A stretch of 64,000 nt of DNA from Dryocosmus kuriphilus (lineage: Eukaryota; Arthropoda; Insecta; Hymenoptera; Cynipidae): contig CM076189.1 of assembly GCA_038277395.1 (NCBI GenBank), positions 208,360,011-208,424,010 of the forward strand. Direction: 5' to 3'. The position numbers and the translations under genes were made by a program. The notes beneath the pieces were generated by a model. That model saw nothing but the letters and a program-made list of their open reading frames with translations. It searched no databases and was not told the DNA's origin. Positions 34,273-44,096 of the stretch are shown piece after piece (within the stretch, counting starts at the first letter, position 1; each line of letters opens with the position of its first letter).

Positions 34273-34392
34273 TGTCTCGCGAATCGGCCAGGAAGTGTAA
34301 TGTACCCTGGGTGCTTCTCTCGTAAAGGTGCAATAGCAGCAGCTACGTCGTTTCAGAAATTCTTCGTATCTTTCTTCGTGATACGATGTCAT
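34273..34392 (-). CDS. Candidate alternative first coding exon of a short dystrophin isoform
   Basis: From the ATG at 34392-34390 the minus strand stays open for 40 codons (starting MTSYHEERYEEFLKRRSCCY, ending SWPIRET) and then meets GTGAGT (34267-34272), a good splice donor. The exon ends in phase 0. The next Dys exon downstream (24795-24918) starts in phase 0, so splicing would give RET followed by DDHRGF. A TAA stop lies in frame two codons upstream of the ATG, and position -3 is G. Composition is more gene-like than its AT-rich surroundings. Vertebrate Dp116 and fly Dp117 begin from internal promoters in this part of the gene. I do not recognise the peptide, so the call is structural inference and could be chance. 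Confidence 0.45.
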
Positions 34393-34700
34393 TACGCTTT
34401 ATATTAGATCGTTAACGCGTTTAGGCTGTAACACTTGCGATAAAGCTTTCCCTTATACTACGTCCCTACTTGGCACAAAATTCATTAAATTACCTTGGCC
34501 GCACTCTCAACCACCTGCAAACACTCTCGAAAGGAAGAATATTTGCTTTAGAGACCAGGAGTTTGCGATTCATTTAGTATAAACCATTAGACTCAACGAT
34601 TCATAACTTTTACGGAATTATTTACTTAGCAGGATTAAATCTCTACATTGAAAAATATTATACGAGTCGAGTGAGGAGATTTTAACAAGTTTTGTTCATA
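34393..34700 (-). promoter_or_regulatory. Possible 5' UTR and promoter of the short Dys isoform
   Basis: This lies directly upstream of the candidate first exon in the minus direction and is less AT-rich than the intron average. On the minus strand, AGTATAAGG near 34450-34460 is TATA-like, about 60 bases upstream of the ATG. This is weak evidence; only the position and composition suggest a promoter. Confidence 0.2.
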
Positions 34701-34911
34701 AAGTTAATGAAGATTGAATTTTGTATTTTTGTGCCGTTTTACTATATATACTTGAGTTATTTTTGGCCTTTACGGCATTGATTCTACTTATTAATCTCAC
34801 AGGGAAATATCATTTAAACAGATATCTGTTATATCGACACTCTTGTAAGTTAAATTTTTAAAATTTTGAATTTTTTCAAGTAATACTTGAAAAATATGTT
34901 GCAAAAATATT

Positions 34912-34983
34912 ACTGCGAGCCGGATTTTAACCGACACCCCTTCTATTCATGAGAAGTGCTTTAACCAATTCAGCTATTGCAGC
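34912..34983 (-). tRNA. tRNA-like sequence, inverted and degenerate copy
   Basis: This is the inverted member of the array. It keeps the cloverleaf outline, but the acceptor stem has GCTGCAA against TCGCAGT (one pair lost) and the B box is GGTTAAAATCC instead of GGTTCAAATCC. It is probably inactive. Confidence 0.5.
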
Positions 34984-35099
34984 CCACAGTTTACAAAATT
35001 CAATCTAGAACAACTGGCAAAAAAATCCTTCAGAACATCGAAGATATGTTAACTGTACATCTGCTGTCGAAATACAAGTTCCAAAAATTTTCACTGTGG

Positions 35100-35171
35100 G
35101 CTGCGACAGCTGAATTGGTTAAAGCACTTCTCATGAATAGAAGGGGTGTCGGTTCAAATCCGGCTCGCAGT
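35100..35171 (+). tRNA. tRNA-like gene, unit type A
   Basis: 72 nt fold as a full cloverleaf: acceptor GCTGCGA/TCGCAGT (first pair G-T), D stem GCT/AGC, anticodon stem CTTCT/AGAAG with loop CATGAAT, a 4-nt variable loop, and T arm GTCGG/CCGGC with loop TTCAAAT. The A box has GG at the 18-19 positions and the B box is GGTTCAAATCC. TTTTT follows within about 10 nt and could end Pol III transcription. The anticodon would be TGA, but position 33 is A rather than T, and the short variable arm does not fit tRNA-Ser. It is a tRNA-derived Pol III unit, not a normal tRNA. Confidence 0.6.
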
Positions 35172-35465
35172 AATATTTTTGGAACATATTTTTCAAGTAT
35201 TACTTGAAAAAATTCAAAATTTTAAAAATTTAACTTACAAGAGTGTCGATATAACAGATATCTGTTTAAATGATATTCCCCTGTGAGATTAATAAGTAGA
35301 ATCAATGCCGTAAAGGCCAAAAATAACTCAAGTATATATAGTAAAACGGCACAAAAATACAAAATTCAATCTAGAACAACTGGCCAAAAAATCCTTCAGA
35401 ACATCGAAGATATGTTAACTGTAGATCTGTTGACGAAATACAAGTTCCAAAAATTTTCACTGTGG

Positions 35466-35537
35466 GCTGCGATAGCTGAATTGTTTAAAGCACTTCTCAT
35501 GAATAGAAGGGGTGTCGGTTCAAATCCGGCTCGCAGT
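35466..35537 (+). tRNA. tRNA-like gene, unit type B
   Basis: Same fold as the type A copy. It differs in having T at position 8 (more tRNA-like) and GT instead of GG at the D-loop 18-19 positions (less tRNA-like). The B box and downstream T run are intact. Confidence 0.55.
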
Positions 35538-35831
35538 AATATTTTTGGAACATATTTTTCAAGTATTACTTGAAAAAATTCAAAATTTTAAAAGTTTAAC
35601 TTACAAGAGTGTCGATATAACAGATATCTGTTTAAATGATATTCCCCTGTGAGATTAATAAGTAGAATCAATGCCGTAAAGGCCAAAAATAACTCAAGTA
35701 TATATAGTAAAACGGCACAAAAATACAAAATTCAATCTAGAACAACTGGCAAAAAAATCCTTCAGAACATCGAAGATATGTTAACTGTACATCTGCTGTC
35801 GAAATACAAGTTCCAAAAATTTTCACTGTGG

Positions 35832-35903
35832 GCTGCGACAGCTGAATTGGTTAAAGCACTTCTCATGAATAGAAGGGGTGTCGGTTCAAATCCGGCTCGC
35901 AGT
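35832..35903 (+). tRNA. tRNA-like gene, unit type A, second copy
   Basis: Identical by eye to 35100-35171, exactly 732 bp downstream. Confidence 0.55.
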
Positions 35904-36197
35904 AATATTTTTGGAACATATTTTTCAAGTATTACTTGAAAAAATTCAAAATTTTAAAAATTTAACTTACAAGAGTGTCGATATAACAGATATCTGTTTA
36001 AATGATATTCCCCTGTGAGATTAATAAGTAGAATCAATGCCGTAAAGGCCAAAAATAACTCAAGTATATATAGTAAAACGGCACAAAAATACAAAATTCA
36101 ATCTAGAACAACTGGCCAAAAAATCCTTCAGAACATCGAAGATATGTTAACTGTAGATCTGTTGACGAAATACAAGTTCCAAAAATTTTCACTGTGG

Positions 36198-36269
36198 GCT
36201 GCGATAGCTGAATTGTTTAAAGCACTTCTCATGAATAGAAGGGGTGTCGGTTCAAATCCGGCTCGCAGT
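36198..36269 (+). tRNA. tRNA-like gene, unit type B, second copy
   Basis: Identical by eye to 35466-35537, exactly 732 bp downstream. Confidence 0.55.
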
Positions 36270-36563
36270 AATATTTTTGGAACATATTTTTCAAGTATTA
36301 CTTGAAAAAATTCAAAATTTTAAAAGTTTAACTTACAAGAGTGTCGATATAACAGATATCTGTTTAAATGATATTCCCCTGTGAGATTAATAAGTAGAAT
36401 CAATGCCGTAAAGGCCAAAAATAACTCAAGTATATATAGTAAAACGGCACAAAAATACAAAATTCAATCTACAACAACTGGCCAAAAAATCCTTCAGAAC
36501 ATCGAAGATATGTTAACTGTAGATCTGTTGACGAAATACAAGTTCCAAAAATTTTCACTGTGG

Positions 36564-36635
36564 GCTGCGATAGCTGAATTGTTTAAAGCACTTCTCATGA
36601 ATAGAAGGGGTGTCGGTTCAAATCCGGCTCGCAGT
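36564..36635 (+). tRNA. tRNA-like gene, unit type B, third copy
   Basis: Same as the other type B copies. It breaks the A-B alternation, and it lies in the last unit, which is followed by a slightly altered palindrome (GAAGTACTACTTG) and the right edge of the array. Confidence 0.55.
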
Positions 36636-36808
36636 AATATTTTTGGAACATATTTTTGAAGTACTACTTGAAAAAATTCAAAATTTTAAAAATTTAACTT
36701 ACAAGAGTGTCGATATAACAGATATCTGTTTAAATGATATCCCCTGTGAGAATAATAAGTAGAATCAATGCCGTAAAGGCCAAAAATAACTCAAGTTAAT
36801 GAAGATTG

Positions 36809-37836
36809 TTTGTTTCTATTTCTACTTTTTATACTTTTAACTTCAGTTATTATTTAATATGTATTATCAGGGGAATGGTAAATAGGATAAAAATTTACTT
36901 TGCATTATAAATTTTTCAATTTCACTTTTGAGGCCGAAATAAATTCTCGACATAGAATTATCGGGTCTAATAAAACTACTGAAAAAATAAAACAGAGTTT
37001 GAATGCAATTTATTCAGGAAATCTAATTATAAAGGGTTTGGCGTGGAAAATATTTAAATATGTTTTTAATTGTACGATATCGTCAAAATCTCAGACATTA
37101 TTGGATTGCAAAAATTATTTTGTTTAATCCAGGGCAATAAATGTAATATCTTGGTATTAATTATAAAGAGATTTAATTACATAAATACTAAGCTCACACC
37201 TGAACCTTTATGTGATCTAAATATCGACATGTCATGATGCACTAAGCTAACGTGTAGTTTAATCCTGATTAGCATGTCCATGTTACTAGAACGCATCCAT
37301 TGTTGTTCGATAACCCTCAGTGCATGGAGAAGATAAGGTACATTTGGGACATAAGCCTTGATGCTATCGCCTTAGAATTGTCAGAATAAACACAACTTTA
37401 CGTTAAATTCCTCAACCTAAATTAATTTATACGTAAAATTAATGTCAGTTTTCGATAAGTTATTCAAAAACAGAACTAATTAAGATATAGAGTTATGTCA
37501 TAAAAAACTCCTTAAAATTAAAGTTACTGCCCAAAGTTTATTTTTAGATTTAGAAATGTGAATTCTCTAAATATAATAAACTTTAAAAACAGTTGTACAA
37601 AATCTGCACAAAAATGGTTATTTTAAGTTGATATTAATTAAAATTTTTAATCAATCACATACATTATGTAGTTTACTTAAAGTCTTCGATTTTTGGATCC
37701 ATTCAAATAGGGAAGTAATACATACATACTTTTCAGCCTTCAAATTAGAAAGATTTAAAAATTTCATTCATTCAAATTGGACGAAATTTTATTTGCAAGT
37801 CAATATCTCCAAAGAAAATACCTAAAAATTACACTA
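36809..37836. other. AT-rich intron, no gene
   Basis: No exon, RNA gene or repeat is recognised. Frames at 36900-37127 and 37628-37825 are AT-driven and lack domains. 37190-37360 is somewhat more complex. Confidence 0.5.
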
Positions 37837-38666
37837 CTGGTCACAATTGTGCGCCCACTTATGAAAATCGGATCAAAATAAGGCTTGTCTTAGAACGTAG
37901 CTAACTCCACGAAAAAATTGGGTTCGATAGATTTTTCAAAAATCATTGGAAAGCTTACAAAATTCCCTGTCAACTGCATTTCATTTGAAGTATTTTTGAC
38001 CATTTTTCGATTCTCAACTTTCACCCTCTGCATACTTCAGGGAAGTGATAGGAAAAAACTGAAACTTTGATAAATTAAAGCTTGAAATCTCAGTTTTAAA
38101 ACGAGACTAAGAACACAAAAAATATTTACTGGTTCTTGAATTCTCATAAAAAACGTTGAGCCGTGCCCAAGACGAAAAGCGGCCGGTCGAACGGCGACTG
38201 CAGTCTTCTGCTTCTATTTCCCATGTGTTCGCAAAAAAGATAGCATCTCGATTGCCGCTCGGTCGACTGATTTTTGTCCTGGAGAGGCTTCCACATTTTT
38301 TATGATAATTCGATAACTAATTAATACTTTTCAATGTTTTCAGTCTCGTTTTGAAACTGAGATTTCAGAATTTAATTTAGCAAATATCCAATTCTTTCCT
38401 ATCACATCCCTGAAACATGAAGAGGATAAAAGTTGAGAATCGAAAATTGGTTAAAAACGGAAAATACGTCGATTATTCTCACAAGTTATCTCGCGTTCTA
38501 TTAAAAGAAAATATTTTAAATTGAGCTCAATCGACAGGGCATTTTAGAACCTTTCCAACGGCTTTTGAAAAATCTTGCTAATTTAATCTTTTGCGAATTA
38601 AGACACTTTCTAAGACAAGCGTTTTTTAATCCGATTTTCGTAAGTGGACGCACAAATTGTGACCAG
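37837..38666. mobile_element. Palindromic Tc1/mariner-type MITE, 830 bp
   Basis: The ends CTGGTCACAATTGTGCGCCC and, on the minus strand, CTGGTCACAATTTGTGCGTC are inverted repeats flanked by TA (37835-37836 and 38667-38668). The symmetry continues inward for about 320 bp per arm (shared: AGGGAAGTGATAGGAAA, GAAATCTCAGTTTT, AAACGAGACT), so nearly the whole element is one diverged palindrome. It contains no coding frame. Confidence 0.75.
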
Positions 38667-38891
38667 TAGTTTATTTCCATGGAAAATTAGGCAATAAGAA
38701 AATAAAAGAATGAATCAAACTGAAGATTTATTTTGAACACCTTGAATATTAAGAAATTTCAAAATTAAATGCTTTATAAATTTAAAATCTAATAAATTAG
38801 TATTATAAAACTCATTGAAAAGATGGACTTTTGGTTGAAAATCTATTGTGCTTCATCTGGACGCTCACTTTCGAAAATGAGAAATGAGAAT

Positions 38892-38966
38892 TTGATTTCT
38901 CGAATGAAAACAGAGAAACTGGAAAAAAATTGAACGAAACAATAAATTCAACGCATTATGTAATGC
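38892..38966 (+). repeat. Left long direct repeat flanking LINE A
   Basis: About 75 bp, containing ACAGAGAAACTGGAAAAAAA and CGCATTATGTAATGC. It is repeated at about 90 percent identity at 41608-41683 on the far side of the LINE. It reads as an unusually long target-site duplication. Confidence 0.7.
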
Positions 38967-41607
38967 GGGGAAGACAAGTTAAGGGAATTTACAGAAAAAA
39001 TGGAAACTGAGAATCTGGGAGGAATGGAAGAGGAAGGGATAGATAAGATCATAGAAAATCTTAAAGACGTGATTGTCAAGGAAAGGGATGAGGTGAGGCC
39101 GAGAAACGAAGGAGAGAAATGTAAGAGAGGATGGTGGGATCTGGAGTGCAAAGAGAGCAAAGTAAAGATTAAAGAATGTGTTAGAAAATGGAGAGAGAGG
39201 GGAAATAAAGAAAGAAGACTAAAACAAGAGGAAAAAAGAACATGAGAAAATGTTAAGCAAAAAGAAGCAAATGGAGAAAGAAAGGCACGTGGAAGAGGTG
39301 GAGAAAGTGGTTAAGGAAGGGAGAGAATGGGAAGTGATTAATAGGGAAAGAGGAAGCAAGAGGGGCATAAACGAGGAAATAAAAATGACAGAGAGGACAG
39401 AATACTTTAAGAAATTGCTAGGAGGTATGGGAAATAGGGTGTGGGGAGAAGGGAAGAAGGCAGTTGCAGAGGATGGGGACAGACGAAACGTGATTAGTAG
39501 GGAAGAGATAAATGGAGCAATCGCAAGATTGAAAGGAAACAAGGCAACAGAAGAGGATGGCATCGAGAACGAAGCACTGAAATATGGTGGGGAAAGGGTA
39601 AGAGAAGAGATATGGAGGATATGTAATAAGGTATGGCAAGGAGAAGGATGGCCAGAAGAATGGCGGACAGGGGTGGTAGTACCAATGATTAAGAAAGAAG
39701 AGGGAAAAAAATATGCAAGACTATAGAGGGGTTACAATCATGCCAGTGGGTTACAAAGTTTACGCAGAGGTGCTTAGGAAAAGGCTGGAAATGCAGGTCG
39801 AAGAAAGGGGAAGCATACTGCACAACCAAACAGTCTTTAGAAAAGGGATGGGGACAACAGAAAACATTTATGTGCTTAACTATTTAGTGAACAGGAACTT
39901 AGCTCAGAAGAAAGAAAAACTGGTCGCACTTTTTGCAGATTTGAAACCGGCGTTTGACTAGGTCAACAGGAGGTTGCTATGGAAGGCCTTAAAAGAGAGA
40001 GGAATAGAAGAAAGTCTAGTAGAAAGGATAAAAGAGATATTTATAGAAACTAGGATGAAGGTAAGAATAGGGAAAAAGAAAGGAGAGGAGTTTTGGACGG
40101 GAAGGGGTCTAAGGCAGGGATGCTCACTAAGCTTATTACTATTCAGTATTCTACTAGCAGATTTAGAGGAGAAATTGGCAAGGAAAGGAAAAGGGGAACG
40201 AAATTGGAAAATGGCAAACTATATTCGCTAGCATACGCGGACGATATAGTATTAATAGCAGATGATGAAAGAGGGATGAGTTTAATGATGAGAATGTTTG
40301 AAGAATATGTGAGAGAGAAAGACTTAATGGTGAATGTGAGGAAAACTAAGATGATGTGTTTTAGAAAAAGAAGGTGTAGAATAGAGTATGAATGGAAGAT
40401 GTATGGTAAAGTACTAGAATTGGTAGAAGAATTTTGTTACCTTGGGTACTGGTTCGAAACAAGAGGAAGGAATGAGCTGCAGGTAAGAAAGAGATTGGAG
40501 TGTGGAAGTAAAATAATGGGCCAAGTGTGGGGCATAGGGAAGAGAAGATTCAAGGATGATTGGAGAATGAGAGTATGGATGTTTGATGTTTTAGTGTGGC
40601 CAGTGGTGAGTTATGGAATGGAAGTTTGGGGATGGAAGGAATATAAGAGAGTGGAAAGCATGCATGAAAGATTTTTGAGATGGGTCGTGGGGGTGGGATG
40701 GAGATGCCCAGGTTATATGTTGAGGGAAGAGATAGGCCGAGAAAAAAGGGTAGTGAGGCAGCTAAAGAGGGTTTGGAATTTTGAAGAAAAACTAAGGAGG
40801 GAAGAAGGAAGTAAGATGCACAAGCGTGTTTAAGGGAGATAGAAGACAAAGAGAGAAGGGGGAACATGGATAGGTCGAAATGGGAAGAAGAAAGGTACAC
40901 AAGGAGGAGAGAATGGAGTATGAATGGGGAGAATAGAGATTGGCAGGGAATAGAGAACGATATTTTGGCGAGACAAGGGGAGGAAAGATGGGCAAAAATC
41001 GTGAATTCAACGTACAATAGTTGGTATAAGATGGTAAAGTGGGAAGTAGAGCCAGAATATTTGAAGAAGTTAAAGAAGGAGAGTAAATGGAACAGAATGA
41101 TGAGATTTAGAATGGGAGAGGGAGAAAGAAAGAGTAGGTACTGGATGAAGGAGGAGGAGAATCGGTGTAGAATATGTGGGTATGAGCAAGAATCGTGGGT
41201 GCATGTGTTGGAAAGGTATACAGGTGATGAAGAGGAAGGGAAAAGTGTGGAAGAGAGAGTGAAAGAAATTCTGAATGGGAATGGACAGGGGAAGGGATGG
41301 ATGAAGAAGTTGGAAAAGTTAAGAGAAAGAAAAGGTCTCATGATGTAAGTAAAAGTATAAAGTAGAGTCGAGAAAGAAAATATCAATTATAGATTGGTAA
41401 AGGCAAGAGGAAACGAAAGTCCTGGTCTCGATCGCAAGCGTAGAAATATAGGAGTAGAGAATAAGAAAGATTGTACCTACATATTAGCAATAAGATAGCG
41501 ATAAGGTATGATATAAGGAACTGGATGTATAGATATTTGTAATGGTTTTGTGAAGACTCTTAAACCCGTAAAAGGGAAAGAGTATGAATAAACATTGACC
41601 GATTGAT
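38967..41607 (+). mobile_element. LINE A: 5'-truncated non-LTR retrotransposon with purine-rich coding strand
   Basis: It contains a broken ORF2 (RT and C-terminal zinc-finger part) and a 3' UTR of about 260 bp ending ACTCTTAAACCCGTAAAAGG, then GAAAGAGTATGAATAAA. The same 3' end occurs at 58662-58705 in LINE B, so both are one family. The endonuclease domain is missing, showing 5' truncation. Long direct repeats flank it (38892-38966, 41608-41683). The coding strand is very rich in A and G, which makes the reverse strand look open; those reverse frames (for example 40550-41386) are shadows. I recall similar proteins in ant and wasp genomes. Confidence 0.85.
38985..41347 (+). pseudogene. LINE A ORF2: broken reverse transcriptase
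   Basis: Order of parts: N-terminal linker (39000-39245); EEINGAIARLKGNKATEEDG (RT start, about 39505-39565); GWPEEWRTGVVVPMIKKEEG; DYRGVTIMPVGYKVY; a HNQTVFRKGMGTTENIYVLN block; FADLKPAFD (motif A) followed directly by a TAG stop (39959-39961); GLRQGCSLS; LAYADDIVLIADD (YADD catalytic box, about 40230-40265); KTKMMCFRK. The C-terminal finger reads CRICGYEQESWVHVLERY, in which the last Cys of the usual CCHC set appears replaced by Tyr. Frameshifts lie near 39245, 39720, 40220 and 40830. It is inactive. Confidence 0.85.
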
Positions 41608-41683
41608 TGATTTCCCGAATAAAAAAACAGAGAAACAGGAAAAAAATTGAACGAAACAATAAATTCAGCGCATTGTGTAATGC

Positions 41684-42437
41684 AAAAAAAAAGTGGACAC
41701 ATCGTGAGATCAAAACAATAGGTTACATGTTTTTCAAAAATTAAGATGCGTGCAAATTAAAATAATAATTTTTAAGCTTTTGAAAATGGCACATAAATAA
41801 TAAGAAATAAATGATGTTGATGCAACCTGAATTTTCATCCCGCGAAAATTTTCATTTAAATATTTAATAATAAATTAGCACCTTTTTTTCTATTATTACT
41901 ATTTATTTTAATTTTATTACTTGAATAATTTAAAAATAATCACAAATCTAAAAAGAAAACTTACTTAAATTCATTTAAAATCCATCATCTCTCCATAATA
42001 TTTTTTTGCGTTCTATTAAATTTTGTTTCTTTACGTATAGTATTTTAAAAATTTTATTTAGAAATTTGAGTTGAAAATTTATAAGGCACCCACGATTAAT
42101 AATTATTACTTTTTACTGGATTTTTAAAAATTTTAATTGTCAATTTTTAATTTTTTATTATCTGTACTTTCAATAATATAAAAGATTTTTTTTACCTAAT
42201 AAAAAATAGCCATTCTTTAATACATTTTTTGATTACTTATTCATTTGATATTTATCTGATTTAAGCTCAATATAAAAAAGACAATTGGGAATCTTTAGCA
42301 TTAATATTTAGGTATTTGCAAAACGCAGGGAACTCTCTCCTTAAAAATTGTAATTAATTTGTTTAAGAAAGAGCTTTTTTGATCAAAAGATAAAAAAATG
42401 TATTTCTTACTTTTTATGTTGAACATAAAAATAAAAA
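41684..42437. other. AT-rich spacer
   Basis: Low-complexity AT-rich DNA between LINE A and the first HINE-like element on this side. No gene is seen. It begins with a short A run after the right direct repeat. Confidence 0.5.
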
Positions 42438-43418
42438 ATCTGCTTACTTCATTCGCACATTCTCATCGCGCGCTTCGCGCGTAGCTCGCTTCGCGCTCGG
42501 ATGTTTTTGGTCCTCGCACTTCATGCTCGGTTTTCGCTACTTGGGTCTCAAACTTTCAAAACACCTACTTTTAATAAAATTATTAAATTTGTATTTTGTT
42601 AAAAATCAGAAACAATATTATTTTAGTTAAGGCTCTATCGGCCTTAAGGAATACATTCTCATAACGAAACTCGCGCTTCACGCTCGACAATTCATTTTTT
42701 TTTTAAATCCATTGTCGATTAGTATAGTTTTTTTGTGATTTTCTACATTTTTACAATGCAGGTTTTCGATTCTTAAAAGCAAAACGATGAGTCTTATGAA
42801 AAAAAAATGGTCAAACGCAAAAGTGTACATCTTCTTCAGGTAAATAATTTTACTTCCTAATATTTTCTTGTGCATTGCATATTTTGACCAGAAAATAGAA
42901 TTAAAATAACAGAATTAAAATTTTTTCGTATTTCGCATAGTTGACCCGGAAAATGGATTTTTTGATTTTGTAAAAACCGTTTTTGATGGATAAAACCAGC
43001 ACCGTTGGTCAAAAACCGCTGGCTAGCGAACTCGTCCTTAATTTTTGGAACCTGAAGAAGTGTGCCAAAACGCAATCCAATCCGATGATTCTTTCAAAAG
43101 TTATCGCGCTAAGAGACGACAAAGACGACAATGACAACGACAAAAACGACGACAACAGACAGACAGACACCGTCGTAAAAACCGTTTTTTCTCACTCAGG
43201 GGGTCTCAAAACATGTAGATTTGATGAAACTGGGGGGGGGGGGGGGGGGGGGGGTCAAGTTTTACATAAATCTAATACCTTGTCTGATGAGAGTGTAAAA
43301 ATTTCATTTCTCGACCAAACCATGTAAAAAAATTTTTAAAATTCACGTTTTTGATATACCTTAATCGAGTGCCAAGCGCGAGAAACGTGATGAGAATGCG
43401 CCTGAGTAGCGAGCAAAT
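42438..43418 (-). mobile_element. HINE-like element, variant with matching ends on both sides
   Basis: It starts ATCTGCTTACTTCATTCGCA, followed by CATTCTCATCGCGCGCTTCG, and runs through shortened internal repeats and a (GACAAC)-type microsatellite (43120-43160) to GATGAGAGTGT at 43287-43297. A ~115-bp extension then ends in GTGATGAGAATGCGCCTGAG followed by TAGCGAGCAAAT, which is an inverted copy of the start. This subfamily therefore has terminal inverted repeats of about 35 bp. The same extension occurs at 62461-62573. A 23-G run lies at 43232-43254. Confidence 0.65.
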
Positions 43419-44084
43419 TTTGCAATAACTTTGAATAACTTTTTCTTAATTTTATAATAATGTACATATCTTTTGATTAGAACAACTATTATACGTTTGA
43501 TGAATGAACAATGCGTTGGATCAAAAAATGGTTTTGAGCAAATTTGTAGGTCTTTTCAAGGTGAACAATTCTGCTTGTTAATATTTCGCATCTCGCATAG
43601 TTATGCTGAAAAGTGGATTTCTTTGTATTTAATAACATATTTCACGAATAACTCAAAAACTATGTGTCTTTACAAAAAAGTTATAGAAAGCAAATTTGTC
43701 GATCTCCTTGAGATGAACAACTTTGCTCATTACCATTTTTTCGTATCTTGCATAGTTTGGCGTGAGATTTGAATTTATGATTTTTGGAAAGAATTTATGA
43801 TGGATAAAACCAGAACCGTTGGTCAAAAACAGCTGGTTAACGAACCCGTCCTTTATTTTTGTATCCTGAAGAAGTGTGCCAAAACGCAATCCAATCTGAT
43901 GATTCTTTCAAAAGTTATCGCGTTAACAGATGATAATGACGACGACGACAACAGACAGACACCGTCGTAAAAATCGTTTTTTTCACTCAGGGGATCCCAA
44001 AACGTGGAGATTTGATGAAAACTGGGGGGAGGGGGGGGGGCAAATTTTACATAAATCTAACACCTCTGATGAGAATGTAAAAAA
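43419..44084 (-). mobile_element. HINE-like element, partial, ending next to a Dys splice donor
   Basis: It contains two internal repeats (CAAATTTGTAGGTCTTTTC; CAAATTTGTCGATCTCCTTG), the GTTGGTCAAAAACAGCTGGT block, a short (GACGAC) run near 43935-43950 and the conserved end CTCTGATGAGAATGT at 44064-44078. The GC-rich hairpin part is missing. The end lies about 12 nt from the donor GTATGA (44091-44096) of the dystrophin exon, on the intron side. Confidence 0.7.
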
Positions 44085-44096
44085 GATTAATCATAC

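Larger units (their letters stand above)
34701..36808. repeat. Tandem array of 366-bp units, each with a tRNA-like gene
   Basis: Five direct units (period exactly 366 bp) plus one inverted partial unit at the left (about 34713-34991). The unit types differ at diagnostic sites (GACAGCTGAATTGG versus GATAGCTGAATTGT; GTACATCTGCTGTCG versus GTAGATCTGTTGACG) and run A-B-A-B-B, so duplication also went through a 732-bp dimer. Each unit has the palindromes ACAGATATCTGT and TTTTCAAGTATTACTTGAAAA. The array is bounded by AAGTTAATGAAGATTG at 34701-34716 and again at 36793-36808, a 16-bp direct repeat that looks like a target duplication. The ~96-codon frame in each unit is a by-product, partly a translation of the tRNA-like part. 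Confidence 0.85.
24919..44096 (-). other. Dystrophin intron, 19.2 kb
   Basis: A phase-0 intron joining the exons at 44097-44241 and 24795-24918. It begins GTATGA. It hosts numerous repeats and one candidate alternative first exon at 34273-34392, transcribed in the same direction and compatible in phase. Confidence 0.85.

Noticed and set aside
35100..35171. Functional tRNA-Ser(UGA)
   Set aside because: Position 33 is A, the variable arm is short and the acceptor begins with a G-T pair; only the Pol III promoter and fold are tRNA-like.
34977..36659. Five related 76-96 residue frames with VGSNPARSNIFGTYF
   Set aside because: They are translations of the tRNA-like gene and its flank in a tandem repeat; the conserved part is the tRNA T-arm, not a protein family.
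34701..36808. CRISPR-like array
   Set aside because: The repeat unit is 366 bp with no short repeat/unique spacer alternation, and the DNA is from an animal.
40550..41386. 278-residue frame on the minus strand
   Set aside because: It is the reverse of the purine-rich LINE A coding region; it is Phe/Ser/Leu/Pro-rich with no domain.
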